From CAZEPJ01 sp964514105 (GTDB taxonomy: Bacteria; Desulfobacterota; Desulfocorpusculales; Desulfocorpusculum), in the NCBI GenBank assembly GCA_964514105.1, contig CAZEPJ010000021.1, positions 1-59,683 on the forward strand: DNA of 59,683 bases, read 5' to 3'. This document shows, one piece after another, positions 15,915 through 23,873 of the stretch. Position 1 is the stretch's first letter. Each line of letters opens with the position of its first letter. The notes under the pieces are model-generated. The model did not search any database, was not told the origin of the DNA, and worked only from the letters and a program-made list of their open reading frames with translations. Position numbers and translations under genes: made by a program.

Positions 15915-15943
15915 CTTATAGCACAAACAGGGGTTCGTGGCAG
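15915..15943 (-). promoter_or_regulatory. Candidate promoter for the transglutaminase/B3-4 operon
   Basis: On the minus strand CTGCCA (complement of 15938-15943) precedes TATAAG (complement of 15915-15920) by 17 bases. It points toward the start at 15801 with a leader of about 105 bases. It is arranged back to back with the TTGACA at 15964 of the opposite strand. Confidence 0.4.
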
Positions 15944-15963
15944 AAGATGGGCCCTGTCTGGGC

Positions 15964-15992
15964 TTGACAACGGGCGCGTCTTTTCTTAATCC
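15964..15992 (+). promoter_or_regulatory. Candidate promoter for the L,D-transpeptidase
   Basis: Perfect TTGACA at 15964-15969, 17 bases, then TAATCC at 15987-15992 in an AT-rich patch. The -10 match is weak, which leaves room for an activator; the leader would be 60 to 90 bases. Confidence 0.4.
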
Positions 15993-16060
15993 TTTATGCG
16001 ATTCGCCGAGCACGCTGGAGCGGCTCCAGGGGCCCCGACGAAGTTTGCCTGGACAGACAG

Positions 16061-16642
16061 ATGCAAGGGGAGGTGGATACGGGAACGATGATAGGGGTGA
16101 ATCACGCGGTGCGATGGTCCGTCGCGGCGTGGGTCTGCTGTTTCATCTGCTGTTTCATATGGATGGTGAGCGCCCCCGCCCTGGCATCCAACGAGGATTC
16201 CGACCAGCAAGCGGCCGAGAAGGTCCAAGCGGACATGGTGGTGGTGCACAAGGGCGAGCGCCGCCTCATGCTCCTGCGGGAGGGAGAGGTACTGAAGGAA
16301 TACAAGGTGAACCTGGGCAGGAGCCCCGTGGGGCACAAGACGCGCCAGGGGGACAACAAGACCCCCGAGGGGCTCTACGTCATCGACGGGAGGAAGCCCG
16401 ACTGCGGGTACTACCTGGGCCTTCACATCTCGTACCCGGACCCCGTCGACGTGGAGAATGCCAGGATGGCCGGGGTCTCGCCCGGGGGAAGCATCTACAT
16501 CCACGGACTGCCCAACGGGGTCAGAAACAAGTACCGCATGCTTCCCGACTGGACCCGGGGATGCATCGCCGTGAGCAACGAGGAGATCGAGGAGATCTGG
16601 GAGCTGGTGCCCGACGGAACGCTCATCGAGATCAAACCCTGA
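16061..16642 (+). CDS. L,D-transpeptidase (YkuD/ErfK-YafK family), exported
   Basis: A 193-residue exported enzyme that forms or breaks peptidoglycan crosslinks or attaches proteins to the wall. A signal peptide (WSVAAWVCCFICCFIWMVSA, ending PALA) is followed by the YkuD domain: VVHKGERRLMLLREGEVLKE, GHKTRQGDNKTPEGLYVID, YIHGLPNGV with the conserved His, and WTRGCIAVSNEEIEEIW, where Cys168 is the nucleophile. The TRGCIAVSNEE variant is that of the YafK subgroup. Start is uncertain: the ATG at 16061 gives 193 residues, an ATG at 16088 (184 residues) better fits a normal signal peptide length. It has its own promoter divergent from the transglutaminase gene and is followed by a 167-base spacer. 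Confidence 0.88.
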   Translation: MQGEVDTGTMIGVNHAVRWSVAAWVCCFICCFIWMVSAPALASNEDSDQQAAEKVQADMVVVHKGERRLMLLREGEVLKEYKVNLGRSPVGHKTRQGDNKTPEGLYVIDGRKPDCGYYLGLHISYPDPVDVENARMAGVSPGGSIYIHGLPNGVRNKYRMLPDWTRGCIAVSNEEIEEIWELVPDGTLIEIKP

Positions 16643-16749
16643 TCCATGAAAGGGATGACGCGGTGCCCAGAGCCGACCGGTCGGCCTGGGTGCGGCGGCG
16701 TCGTGCCTGGGCGCACGGGTTGCGGCTGCCCACGGTGCGCTCTGACCTT

Positions 16750-16769
16750 GGGAAATACGCTGTTTTCCC
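16750..16769 (+). terminator. Possible weak hairpin after the L,D-transpeptidase
   Basis: GGGAAA-TACGCTGT-TTTCCC, a 6-base-pair stem, lies about 108 bases past the transpeptidase stop. There is no clear U tract after it, so it may be a processing site or chance. Confidence 0.2.
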
Positions 16770-16848
16770 CATTTACTTCCAGCAGAGCCTGTGCTACCGC
16801 TAGAGACAGATGGACCCGGTGAGCCTCTTTCGGCCCGAGGATCTTCAC

Positions 16849-17253
16849 ATGTTCAGCGCTCTGCTCGTCGAGGACAACCTGCTTTTTCGCCGGACCCTCA
16901 AGGACACCTTGCTCTCCTGGTTCCCCGCCATCGAGGTCCGCGAGGCCGAAAACGGGGAGCAGGCCATGGCTTCCGTCCGGGAGGGGCGGCCGGACCTGAT
17001 CTTCATGGACATCCAGTTGCCGGGGGAAAACGGGCTGATCCTCACGCGGCGCCTCAAGCGTGCCCATCCGGAGATCGTGATCGTCATCCTCACCAGCTAC
17101 GACCTGCCCGAATACCGGCAGGCCGCGGCGGATCACCAAGCTAACTACTTCCTCACGAAGGATCGACCGGCCAGCGAGATCCGGATCATCATGAACGATG
17201 TCATGGCTGCAAGGGAGGCGCAAGGAAGGGCCCCCTTGCCTTGTCGTCCGTGA
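16849..17253 (+). CDS. Stand-alone response-regulator receiver protein
   Basis: A 134-residue single receiver domain without output domain. The acidic pocket is in SALLVEDNLLF, the phosphoacceptor Asp in DLIFMDIQLPGENGL, the switch threonine/serine in VILTSYD and the conserved lysine in YFLTKDRP. No DNA-binding region follows; the C-terminus ends soon after the last helix. It probably passes phosphate in a relay or controls a partner by protein contact. I start at 16849 (MFSALLVEDN), which has GAGG eight bases upstream and fits the domain; an ATG at 16810 would add 13 residues. No histidine kinase lies in the window. The SOD gene begins 36 bases downstream, so the two may be cotranscribed. 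Confidence 0.85.
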   Translation: MFSALLVEDNLLFRRTLKDTLLSWFPAIEVREAENGEQAMASVREGRPDLIFMDIQLPGENGLILTRRLKRAHPEIVIVILTSYDLPEYRQAAADHQANYFLTKDRPASEIRIIMNDVMAAREAQGRAPLPCRP

Positions 17254-17289
17254 CCGGCACCTTGGCGCCCTTGGGGGTTCCTCAGGGCG

Positions 17290-18003
17290 ATGGGGTCCAC
17301 CATGATCACCTTGTCCCGATGCGCATTTCTGAGGCTTGTCTCGGCCCTGGGGCTCGCCGGCGCCTCCTGGTGGGCACCCCACCGTCCCGAGGCGCAACCC
17401 ATCCACCGTTCAACCGAGGAGGTCAGCAGGATGTATCAGGCCAGGGAGTTCGGGCATCTCATCGGCATGAATGGTTTCAGCGAAACCCTCCTCAAGAACC
17501 ACTTCACCCTGTACCAGGGCTACGTCGCCAACACGAACAAGCTCGCGGAGACCCTGGTGGAGATGCACAGGGGGGGCAAGGCGGCCTCGCCGGAGTACGC
17601 GGAATTGAAGCGCCGCTTCGGCTGGGAGTTCAACGGCATGCGCCTTCACGAGCTTTATTTCGATAACCTGGGGGGCTCGGGGCAGATCAACGCGTCGGGT
17701 CCCCTGGGGCAGAAGCTCGCCAGGGCCTTTGGATCGCTCCAGAACTGGGAATCGGACTTCCGGGGCGCAGGGGCCATGCGGGGGATCGGTTGGGCGGTCC
17801 TGTACCAGGACGATGGCTCTGGCGGCCTCTTCAATGTGTGGGTCAACGAACACGACGTGGGGCATCTGGCCGGCTGCAGGCCCCTGCTCATCATGGACGT
17901 CTTCGAGCATGCCTTCATGATCGACTACGGCCTGAAGCGGGCCGACTACATCCAGGCCTTCTTCCAGAACATCAACTGGGGTGCCGTTGAAAAGAGGATG
18001 TAG
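17290..18003 (+). CDS. Iron/manganese superoxide dismutase, predicted exported
   Basis: A 237-residue Fe/Mn-type superoxide dismutase, converting superoxide to peroxide and oxygen. Metal ligands are visible: the first His in NHFTLYQGYV, the second in NGMRLHELYFDNL, then Asp and His in IMDVFEHAFMIDYG. Core phrases GIGWAVLYQD and WVNEHDVGHLAGCRPLL are typical. About 40 extra N-terminal residues hold a hydrophobic segment after SRCAFLRL, with end AGASWWAP; this looks like a Tat-type signal in which one of the two arginines of SRRxFL is cysteine. The protein is therefore probably periplasmic or membrane-anchored. The start is either 17290 or 17302, four codons apart. A stem-loop follows the stop. 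Confidence 0.88.
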   Translation: MGSTMITLSRCAFLRLVSALGLAGASWWAPHRPEAQPIHRSTEEVSRMYQAREFGHLIGMNGFSETLLKNHFTLYQGYVANTNKLAETLVEMHRGGKAASPEYAELKRRFGWEFNGMRLHELYFDNLGGSGQINASGPLGQKLARAFGSLQNWESDFRGAGAMRGIGWAVLYQDDGSGGLFNVWVNEHDVGHLAGCRPLLIMDVFEHAFMIDYGLKRADYIQAFFQNINWGAVEKRM

Positions 18004-18004
18004 A

Positions 18005-18036
18005 CGCCCTTTCTGCCGCGGGAGGCAGGCAGGGCG
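18005..18036. terminator. Stem-loop between convergent SOD and acyl-CoA ligase genes
   Basis: Arms CGCCCT (18005-18010) and AGGGCG (18031-18036) enclose an inner stem CTGCC/GGCAG (18013-18017, 18024-18028) with a six-base loop. It begins two bases past the SOD stop and could end transcripts from both sides. No long U tract is present on the plus strand. Confidence 0.4.
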
Positions 18037-18095
18037 GACCCTGTTGGGACACCGAGGGGCCGGTGCCTCGGAGCCGATGCCACGGGGGGACATCC

Positions 18096-19796
18096 TCACC
18101 CCGGCGACCGCAGCCCCGCCTGTTCCTCCTCCACCAGGACGCGCTTGAGGATCTTGCCCGATCCCGTCTTGGGCAAGGCCGAGCGGATCTCCACCTGGCG
18201 CGGGTACTTGTACGCCGCCATGTGATCCCTGGCCCATCGCACCATCTGTTCCGCCGAGACCGTGCCCTGGAACTCGGACTTCAGGACCACAAAGGCCTTC
18301 ACTTCTTCCCCCCGGTACGGATGGGGCACACCGATCACGGCGCATTCGGCCACGGCTGGATGCTCGTGGAGGAGGGCCTCCACCTCTGACGGAAAGACGC
18401 TGTACCCCGAGGCCTTGATCAGTTCCTTCTTCCGGCCGCGGATATACAAGTACCCGTCCTCGTCCATGGCGGCAAGGTCCCCCGTATGCAGCCATCCGTC
18501 CCTCAGGGCCTCCCGCGTGGCCTCGGGCCGATTCCAGTACCCCTTCATGACCATGGGCCCCCGGACCAGCAGTTCGCCCACCTCCCCCATGTCCGCGGCC
18601 CGAGCAGGGTCCTCGGGATCCACCAGTTGGATGTCCACGTTGGGCAGAGGCACGCCGATGGAGCCCTGCACGATGCGATGGGGGGGATTCACCACACAGG
18701 CCGAGATGGTCTCGCTCAGGCCGTAGCCTTCCAGGAGCGCGCTTCCCGTGGTTTCCTGAAACTTCCGCAGCACCTCCACGGGGATGGGGGCCCCCCCCGA
18801 CGTACAGAAACGCAGCGATGTCAGGTCGTAGCGTCCTGTATCGGGGTAATTGGCCACGGCGATGTTCATGGTGGTGATCCCCACCCACTTGGTGACCCTG
18901 TACTGATGGATGGCACGAACCACGGTCTCCGTGTCGAAGCGCGCCAGAAGGACGATGGTGTTTCCCGCCCAGATGGGCACGTTCATGGAGTTCTGCATGC
19001 CCGTCACATGGAACAGGGGAAGCACACACAGGTGGATGTCATCCGCCGTGGTCCGGAGCCATCGGCCCGGGATGACCACCGTCGACATCAGGTTGCGCTG
19101 GGTGATCATGGCCCCCTTGGGCAGTCCGGTGGTCCCCGACGTGTACTGGAGCAGAGCAACCTGCTCCGGTTCGATCTCCTGCTCCACGGTCTCCCCGGGG
19201 GCCGCGTCCAGGAACGCACCGAACTCCAGGGTATCGGGGAAGGTTTCCCGCGGGGCGGTCATGGACGGGTGCAGGGGAAGCTCGGGCACCTCGGGCAGGT
19301 AATCCGCAATACCCGTCACGACCACGTGCTGCACGGACGTCCGCCCCCTCACCCTCGCCACCATGGGGTACAGATGGTCCAGGGCCACGACCACGCGGGC
19401 ACCCGAGTCACGAAGTTCGTGCTCCAGCTCCGCCTCTTTGAACATGGGATTCGCCGGCACCACCACGGCCCCGGCCCTCAGCGCGCCGTGGTATGCCACC
19501 ACAAACTGCGGGCAGTTCTCCAGGAACAGGGCCACCCGATCCCCGGGTCGGACTCCCAGCCTCCGGAGGGCGCGGGCGAATCGGTTGGTCTCATCATCCA
19601 GTTGGGCGTATGTGACGGTGCGCCCGTAGAAGCGGATCGCCGCCTTGTCAGGCTGGGCTTCGGCATGGCGCCGGAGAAAGGCGGTGATGGGCTCCCGGGG
19701 GATGGGCAGTTCCAGGGGCATCCCCTCGGGCCAATGCCTGTGCCACGGTCTGGCGCCCGGCTGCGCGCCCGACGCCCCTGCGCCCTCTTCCCCCAC
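18096..19796 (-). CDS. Long-chain acyl-CoA ligase (AMP-forming)
   Basis: A 566-residue adenylate-forming enzyme that activates a carboxylic acid to its CoA thioester. All key motifs are intact: the phosphate loop YTSGTTGLPKGA, LLEGYGLSET, the hinge region DGWLHTGDLAAMDEDGYLYI and the terminal LPKTGSGKILKR with the catalytic lysine. Chain length or aromatic preference cannot be read; the sequence is FadD-like. GTG at 19796 is chosen because GGAGG lies about six bases upstream; an ATG at 19721 is possible. Its start lies one base past the stop of the amidohydrolase gene, so the two are almost certainly cotranslated and may serve one catabolic route, releasing an acid and activating it. Contrast with the two dead ligases at 2812-3470 and 5330-5762. 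Confidence 0.92.
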   Translation of the reverse strand: MGEEGAGASGAQPGARPWHRHWPEGMPLELPIPREPITAFLRRHAEAQPDKAAIRFYGRTVTYAQLDDETNRFARALRRLGVRPGDRVALFLENCPQFVVAYHGALRAGAVVVPANPMFKEAELEHELRDSGARVVVALDHLYPMVARVRGRTSVQHVVVTGIADYLPEVPELPLHPSMTAPRETFPDTLEFGAFLDAAPGETVEQEIEPEQVALLQYTSGTTGLPKGAMITQRNLMSTVVIPGRWLRTTADDIHLCVLPLFHVTGMQNSMNVPIWAGNTIVLLARFDTETVVRAIHQYRVTKWVGITTMNIAVANYPDTGRYDLTSLRFCTSGGAPIPVEVLRKFQETTGSALLEGYGLSETISACVVNPPHRIVQGSIGVPLPNVDIQLVDPEDPARAADMGEVGELLVRGPMVMKGYWNRPEATREALRDGWLHTGDLAAMDEDGYLYIRGRKKELIKASGYSVFPSEVEALLHEHPAVAECAVIGVPHPYRGEEVKAFVVLKSEFQGTVSAEQMVRWARDHMAAYKYPRQVEIRSALPKTGSGKILKRVLVEEEQAGLRSPG

Positions 19797-19797
19797 G

Positions 19798-21384
19798 TCA
19801 TTCCTCCAGCCGATGCACGATCTCTCCGCCGATGAGGGTCATCTCCACCGGGATCGACGGCCATTGGGCCGGCTCCACGCCGAAGAGGTCCCGGGAGAAG
19901 ACGGTGAGGTCGGCCCACTTTCCCGGCTTCAGGCTCCCCAGAACCTCCTGCCTGCCCGAGTTCCAGGCCGCCACCTGGGTGAAGCCCGCGATGGTCTCCT
20001 CCAGGGTCAACCGCTCCTGCGGGAACCATCCCCCGTGGGGCTCCCCCGCGGGGGTCTGGCGGGTGACCGCGGCCTGAAGGCCCAGGATGGGCGCTATGGG
20101 CTCCACCGGGGCGTCCGAACCGAACTGGAGACGGATGCCAGCGTTCATCAGGGATCGCCAGGCGTATCCGGTGCGACATCGCTCTAGCCCCCACCGCTTC
20201 TCGGCCACGGACCAATCGCTGGGCACGAATCGGGGCTGAACAGAGGCCACCACCCCCAGCCCCCGGAAGAGGGGGATGTCCTCGTCCCGATACATCTGGA
20301 CGTGCTCGATGCGGTCCCGCCGGGTGCCCGGGACCGCCTTGCGGGCCGCCGCCATGGCCTTGAGACAGTGGGTCACGGCCCGGTCTCCGATGGCGTGAAT
20401 CCCCACGTGGAAGCCCCGGCCATAGGCGAAGGCGATCCTCTCGGTCAACTCCGGGAGGTCCAGAACAGCCAGGCCCCAGTTGTCTGACTCGTCCGTATAG
20501 GGCTCGTGGAGCAAGGCCGTCCCCGCGCCCAGGGAACCGTCCGCGTACAGCTTCACGTGCCCCGCCCAGAGCCGATCACTCCCCTCCCCCGGCCGGCACC
20601 CCTGGGTCGCAGCCGGATCCACGTCCTCCGGGGGAATCAAGTGGTAGACCCGCACCTTGAGCTGGCCTTCCTGATCCAGGGCGTGGAAGGCCTCCCACTG
20701 GGCGAGCTTCTCGCAGGTGTGCACCCCGGTCAGACCCAGCCGCACCGCCTCCCCCTGGGCGGCCAGGGCTGCCCGCTTCCGTTCCTCCAGGCTCGGGACG
20801 GGCATGACCCGTTCGATCATGTAGCGGAGTTCCCGGAGCATTCCGGTGGGCTCACCGGTGCGGGGATCCCGGTCGATCTTCCCGCCCGGGGGGTCGGGCG
20901 TGTCCCGGGTGATCCCGGCCGCAGCCAGGGCCCGGGCATTCACCCACTGGCTGTGGCCGCAGACGCGCACCATCATGACCGGGTTGTCCGGGGCAATGTC
21001 ATCCAGGTCGCGGCGGGACGGTTCCCGCTGCTCCTCCCAGAAGTGATGGTTCCACCCCCGACCCAAGATCCACTCCCCCGGCTCGCGAAGGCGCACCGCC
21101 TTGCGGATCTTCTCCCTGCACGCCGCCAGGGACGGCACGTCCCGCAAGTCCACGGTCTGGAGGGAGAGCCCGTAGTGAAGGAAGTGGCAATGGGCATCCA
21201 CCAGCCCCGGCGTGATCAGCCGCCCTGGGAGTTTGAGCGTCTTGACGTTCTTCTCCAGACTGGCCCGCACCTCTGCGTTGTCCCCAATGGCCGAGATCTT
21301 GCCGTCCCTCACCCCCACGGCCTCCGCCCAGGGCCGGGCCGGATCGCCCGTGAACACCTTCGCCGACAAAATGGCCAGTCCCAC
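19798..21384 (-). CDS. Metal-dependent amidohydrolase (amidohydrolase 3 / YtcJ-like)
   Basis: A 528-residue TIM-barrel hydrolase of the D-aminoacylase/YtcJ branch. Features in order are the N-terminal composite beta domain (AILSAKVFTGDPARPW), the HxH-type metal site in PGLVDAHCHFLHYG, the central TGVHTCEK, the His region HVGIHAIGDRAV, EHVQMYRDEDIP, and the catalytic Asp in QFGSDAPVEP, ending with a typical WADLTVFSRDLF. Such enzymes hydrolyse amide bonds of small compounds; the natural substrate is unknown. GTG at 21384 is preferred since GGAGGTGA precedes it by four bases. It is transcribed leftward from the 21.4-21.7 kb divergent region and followed at one base by the acyl-CoA ligase gene. 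No signal peptide is present. Confidence 0.87.
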   Translation of the reverse strand: MGLAILSAKVFTGDPARPWAEAVGVRDGKISAIGDNAEVRASLEKNVKTLKLPGRLITPGLVDAHCHFLHYGLSLQTVDLRDVPSLAACREKIRKAVRLREPGEWILGRGWNHHFWEEQREPSRRDLDDIAPDNPVMMVRVCGHSQWVNARALAAAGITRDTPDPPGGKIDRDPRTGEPTGMLRELRYMIERVMPVPSLEERKRAALAAQGEAVRLGLTGVHTCEKLAQWEAFHALDQEGQLKVRVYHLIPPEDVDPAATQGCRPGEGSDRLWAGHVKLYADGSLGAGTALLHEPYTDESDNWGLAVLDLPELTERIAFAYGRGFHVGIHAIGDRAVTHCLKAMAAARKAVPGTRRDRIEHVQMYRDEDIPLFRGLGVVASVQPRFVPSDWSVAEKRWGLERCRTGYAWRSLMNAGIRLQFGSDAPVEPIAPILGLQAAVTRQTPAGEPHGGWFPQERLTLEETIAGFTQVAAWNSGRQEVLGSLKPGKWADLTVFSRDLFGVEPAQWPSIPVEMTLIGGEIVHRLEE

Positions 21385-21610
21385 GGTCACCTCCACGCAT
21401 TTCTGTCTTGGCAGCCCCTTCGGAGCGCTCCCTGTGATCGGGTCAAAGAAAAAAGTATCATTGGCGACCGCCTTTGCGCAAGCCGACGGAGCCCCGTGAC
21501 CGGAAGGGCCCGTCGAGGGGCCCGACATTCCCTGCGACCCACATCCCGTTTCCTCCCAAGGCCACCGGGAAGGAGAAGGGCCGGCCGCCTCCCCCCGACA
21601 GGGCGCCCCA

Positions 21611-21639
21611 TTGACAGGTACCGTTCCATGCTTCAGAGT
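21611..21639 (+). promoter_or_regulatory. Candidate promoter for the small lipoprotein
   Basis: Perfect TTGACA at 21611-21616, 17 bases, then CAGAGT at 21634-21639 (3 of 6). The leader would be about 100 bases and includes the palindrome at 21655-21672. Confidence 0.35.
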
Positions 21640-21654
21640 CTAAGTTGTTCACGG

Positions 21655-21672
21655 TTTCCCTGGACAGGGAAA
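21655..21672. promoter_or_regulatory. 18-base palindrome, possible operator
   Basis: TTTCCCTG-GA-CAGGGAAA is a perfect 8-base inverted repeat with a 2-base centre. It lies about 16 bases past the -10 candidate, where a repressor would block early elongation; alternatively it forms a small hairpin in the leader. Confidence 0.4.
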
Positions 21673-21741
21673 TGAGGTAAAAGGGAAGTCCAAGGAGGAG
21701 GGAGATGACAGGGGAGAAGAGGGGTTTGGGGGAGGGACAGA

Positions 21742-22182
21742 ATGAGGAATCGTCTGATGGGCCTACTGGGATGCATTGCCGTTCTCGGTTTTATTTGCGG
21801 GTGCGCCACCATGTCGGACGTCACCACGAGCAAGGCGAAGGGGCAAGGAACAACGCAGATCTATCCAGTGACGTCAGATCAGGCCTGGGACATTTCAAGG
21901 GCAGTGTTTCGATGGGAAGGTGCAGACGCCATAGAGGAACACAAGACCGAGGGCTACATGCTGACCAGCAGCGGGATGAACTTCGTTTCCTATGGGGCCG
22001 TGATGGGGGCATGGATTGAACCTGTGGACAACGGCAACACGAGGGTGACGGTAATCACGAAGCGCAGGATCGCCACGAATGTGGCGACAACGCTGACGGA
22101 GTCAACGTACCATAAACGTTTCGCTCAAGCGGTGGATATCCTGAAGTCGGGAAAGAAGCTGCCTTTGGCCCCGCCAGACTGA
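21742..22182 (+). CDS. Small lipoprotein of unknown function
   Basis: A 146-residue putative outer- or inner-membrane lipoprotein. The signal peptide GLLGCIAVLGFICGC ends in a lipobox-like ICGC, with Cys21 as lipid acceptor. The mature part has an N-terminal beta/alpha segment (TQIYPVTSDQAWDISRAVFR) and strands NTRVTVITKRRIATNV, reminiscent of small envelope proteins that take up a mixed beta-sheet fold, but I recognise no family. GGAGGGACAG precedes the ATG. The gene and its leader are noticeably less GC-rich than the surrounding chromosome and lie beside an IS3 remnant, which suggests acquisition by transfer. Its possible operator implies regulated expression. Confidence 0.7.
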   Translation: MRNRLMGLLGCIAVLGFICGCATMSDVTTSKAKGQGTTQIYPVTSDQAWDISRAVFRWEGADAIEEHKTEGYMLTSSGMNFVSYGAVMGAWIEPVDNGNTRVTVITKRRIATNVATTLTESTYHKRFAQAVDILKSGKKLPLAPPD

Positions 22183-22255
22183 AGCCCCGGGAAGGCGGTC
22201 ATGCAAGAGGCCGTCCACTGGTCTTGCGCCCGGGCTCCTGGAAAGCGTGCAGGGG

Positions 22256-22990
22256 TCATGCGGCGGCCTCTTGGGTGTGCATTCTACGGTGTTCAGCGGG
22301 CGTCATGATGCCCAGCTTCTCCGGCCGCCAACGGTGGTGGTAATCATGAACGAACTTGGCCACAGCGGCTCTGACCTCCTCGACGTTGCGCAAGATCCGG
22401 CCGCAGATGGCCTGCTCCTTGAGCGTTCTAAAGAAGCGTTCCACTGCCCCGTTGCTCTCGGGCTCCGATACGAACGCGAAACTGGCGGTGATCCCGCAGG
22501 AGCGGATCTGGTTCAGAAAAAGATCGGACAGATACTGGGAGCCATGATCCATCCCGAGCTTCAGCCCTCGGGCCACACTTGGCCTCACCCCGCCAAAGAT
22601 CTCTGTCAGCCTCGTAAAGACTCCCTCAAGGGCCTCAAAACAATTCCCAGAGGCAGATACATGCCACCCCATGTCTCGCCGTGGCAGTGATCCACCGTGG
22701 CGAACAGCCATACGTATCCATCCTGAAGCGTCCATATCTTGGTCCCATCCGTGCCCCACATCCCATCCGGTGTCTCCGTGCTGATGGATCCACAGTGAGA
22801 GGCCTGCGGACGGCGCGCCACCCCATACACGGCGAGAAGAGCTGATTCTCCCGCATCACCCGCAGCAGGCGCTTGCGGCTCAACCGCACATTGTCGAGGA
22901 TCTTCAACCGGGCCCAGAGCCTTCCGTGTGCCTCCCCATGAAACGGAGAACGCTCCAGGTCCGGGGATCCACTCCAGCAGCTCCCCATCC
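22256..22990 (-). pseudogene. IS3-family transposase OrfB remnant
   Basis: Minus-strand remnants of an IS3-type DDE transposase in three frames. From upstream they are SPFHGEAHGRLWARLK with RLSRKRLLRVMRENQL (HTH-like region), then MWGTDGTKIWTLQDGYVWLF with the first catalytic Asp, then MDHGSQYLSD with the second Asp, followed by PESNGAVERFFRTLKEQ with the catalytic Glu and a C-terminus ending HHRWRPEKLGIMTPAEHR. All three catalytic residues survive but in different frames, so at least two frameshifts inactivate it. The N-terminus of OrfB, OrfA and clear terminal inverted repeats are not found. It lies just beyond the 3' end of the initiator tRNA gene. Confidence 0.75.
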
Positions 22991-23244
22991 CACCAGCGGG
23001 GCCGGGGACCCCCTTACGCACCAGGCCTCCAAGAACAAGAGCCCTTCCACCATTGGAGACTCATGCACAGAACTGGGCGCGCTATACGTAACCGGAAGCC
23101 ATTTCCTGAAGACGCGTGCTCCTCCCCATCGCAAGTGCCCCATCATCCGTGCCTGGCAGGGAAGAATCGTGCCTCTTGGGTGGAAACAAGATCTGGGTCA
23201 AAGAAAAAGGGCCCGGGATTATCTCCCAAGCCCTTGAATTTGTT

Positions 23245-23321
<77 letters not shown>

Positions 23322-23454
23322 CCAGATGAACCGCCTATCCGGTGCTTGAAACGGAAATACCCCTCGAACCGCACGCGAGGGGCCGTAAACCCAACCCCAT
23401 AGTACGCCCCGGGGGGCCCACTGTCAAGTCATTTCTCCGGCCCACGATGCCGCG

Positions 23455-23868
23455 TCACGCGGGCTTCTCCATGCGTGCGACGAGCTCCAGCAGCGCGGTC
23501 GGCGTGCGGACGATCTTGCCCTCCTTGTTCACGAAGGCGTGGACCGTGTACCCGGTGACGATCTCCTCCCCGTCGGCCTCCCGTTCGATGCGGTACACGA
23601 ACTTGATGCTCGCCTTGCGCACATATTCCACGTCGGTCTCCACCCAGATGGCGTCGTCGTACCGGGCCGGGGTGAGGTAGTGACAGTAGGCCTGGGTCAC
23701 CGGGGCGTACGTGCCTGCGGTCTCGATTTCGGCGTAGGTCAGGCCCAGGTCCCGAAGCCACTCGTTGCGCCCCATCTCGAACCAGCGGAAGTAGTTGCCG
23801 TAGTAAGCCAGGCCCATGGCGTCCGTATCCCCGTAGATGATCCGATATCGGCTCCTCACCACGCGCAT
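23455..23868 (-). CDS. Acyl-CoA thioesterase (YbgC / 4-hydroxybenzoyl-CoA thioesterase family)
   Basis: A 137-residue hot-dog-fold thioesterase that hydrolyses acyl-CoA. The N-terminal YGDTDAMGLAYYGNYFRWFE contains the catalytic Asp and the conserved GxxYYGNYFRWFE core of the family; later YDDAIWVETDVEYVRKAS and IKFVYRIER are typical strands. No signal peptide. I begin at the ATG at 23868 because GGGAG lies eight bases upstream; an ATG at 23883 would overlap the apgM-like gene by ten bases. It is the last protein gene of the aminotransferase/hom/apgM operon, but its role there is unclear; it may simply share the transcript. Confidence 0.85.
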   Translation of the reverse strand: MRVVRSRYRIIYGDTDAMGLAYYGNYFRWFEMGRNEWLRDLGLTYAEIETAGTYAPVTQAYCHYLTPARYDDAIWVETDVEYVRKASIKFVYRIEREADGEEIVTGYTVHAFVNKEGKIVRTPTALLELVARMEKPA

Positions 23869-23873
23869 GTGCG

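Larger units (their letters stand above)
21385..21741. other. Divergent intergenic region between amidohydrolase and lipoprotein genes
   Basis: About 350 bases without a gene. It carries a plus-strand promoter candidate and a palindrome (listed separately), an unusually purine-rich plus-strand leader (21670-21740), and on the minus strand a weak TTGCGC-N16-GATACT near 21460-21480 that could serve the amidohydrolase. Confidence 0.45.
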
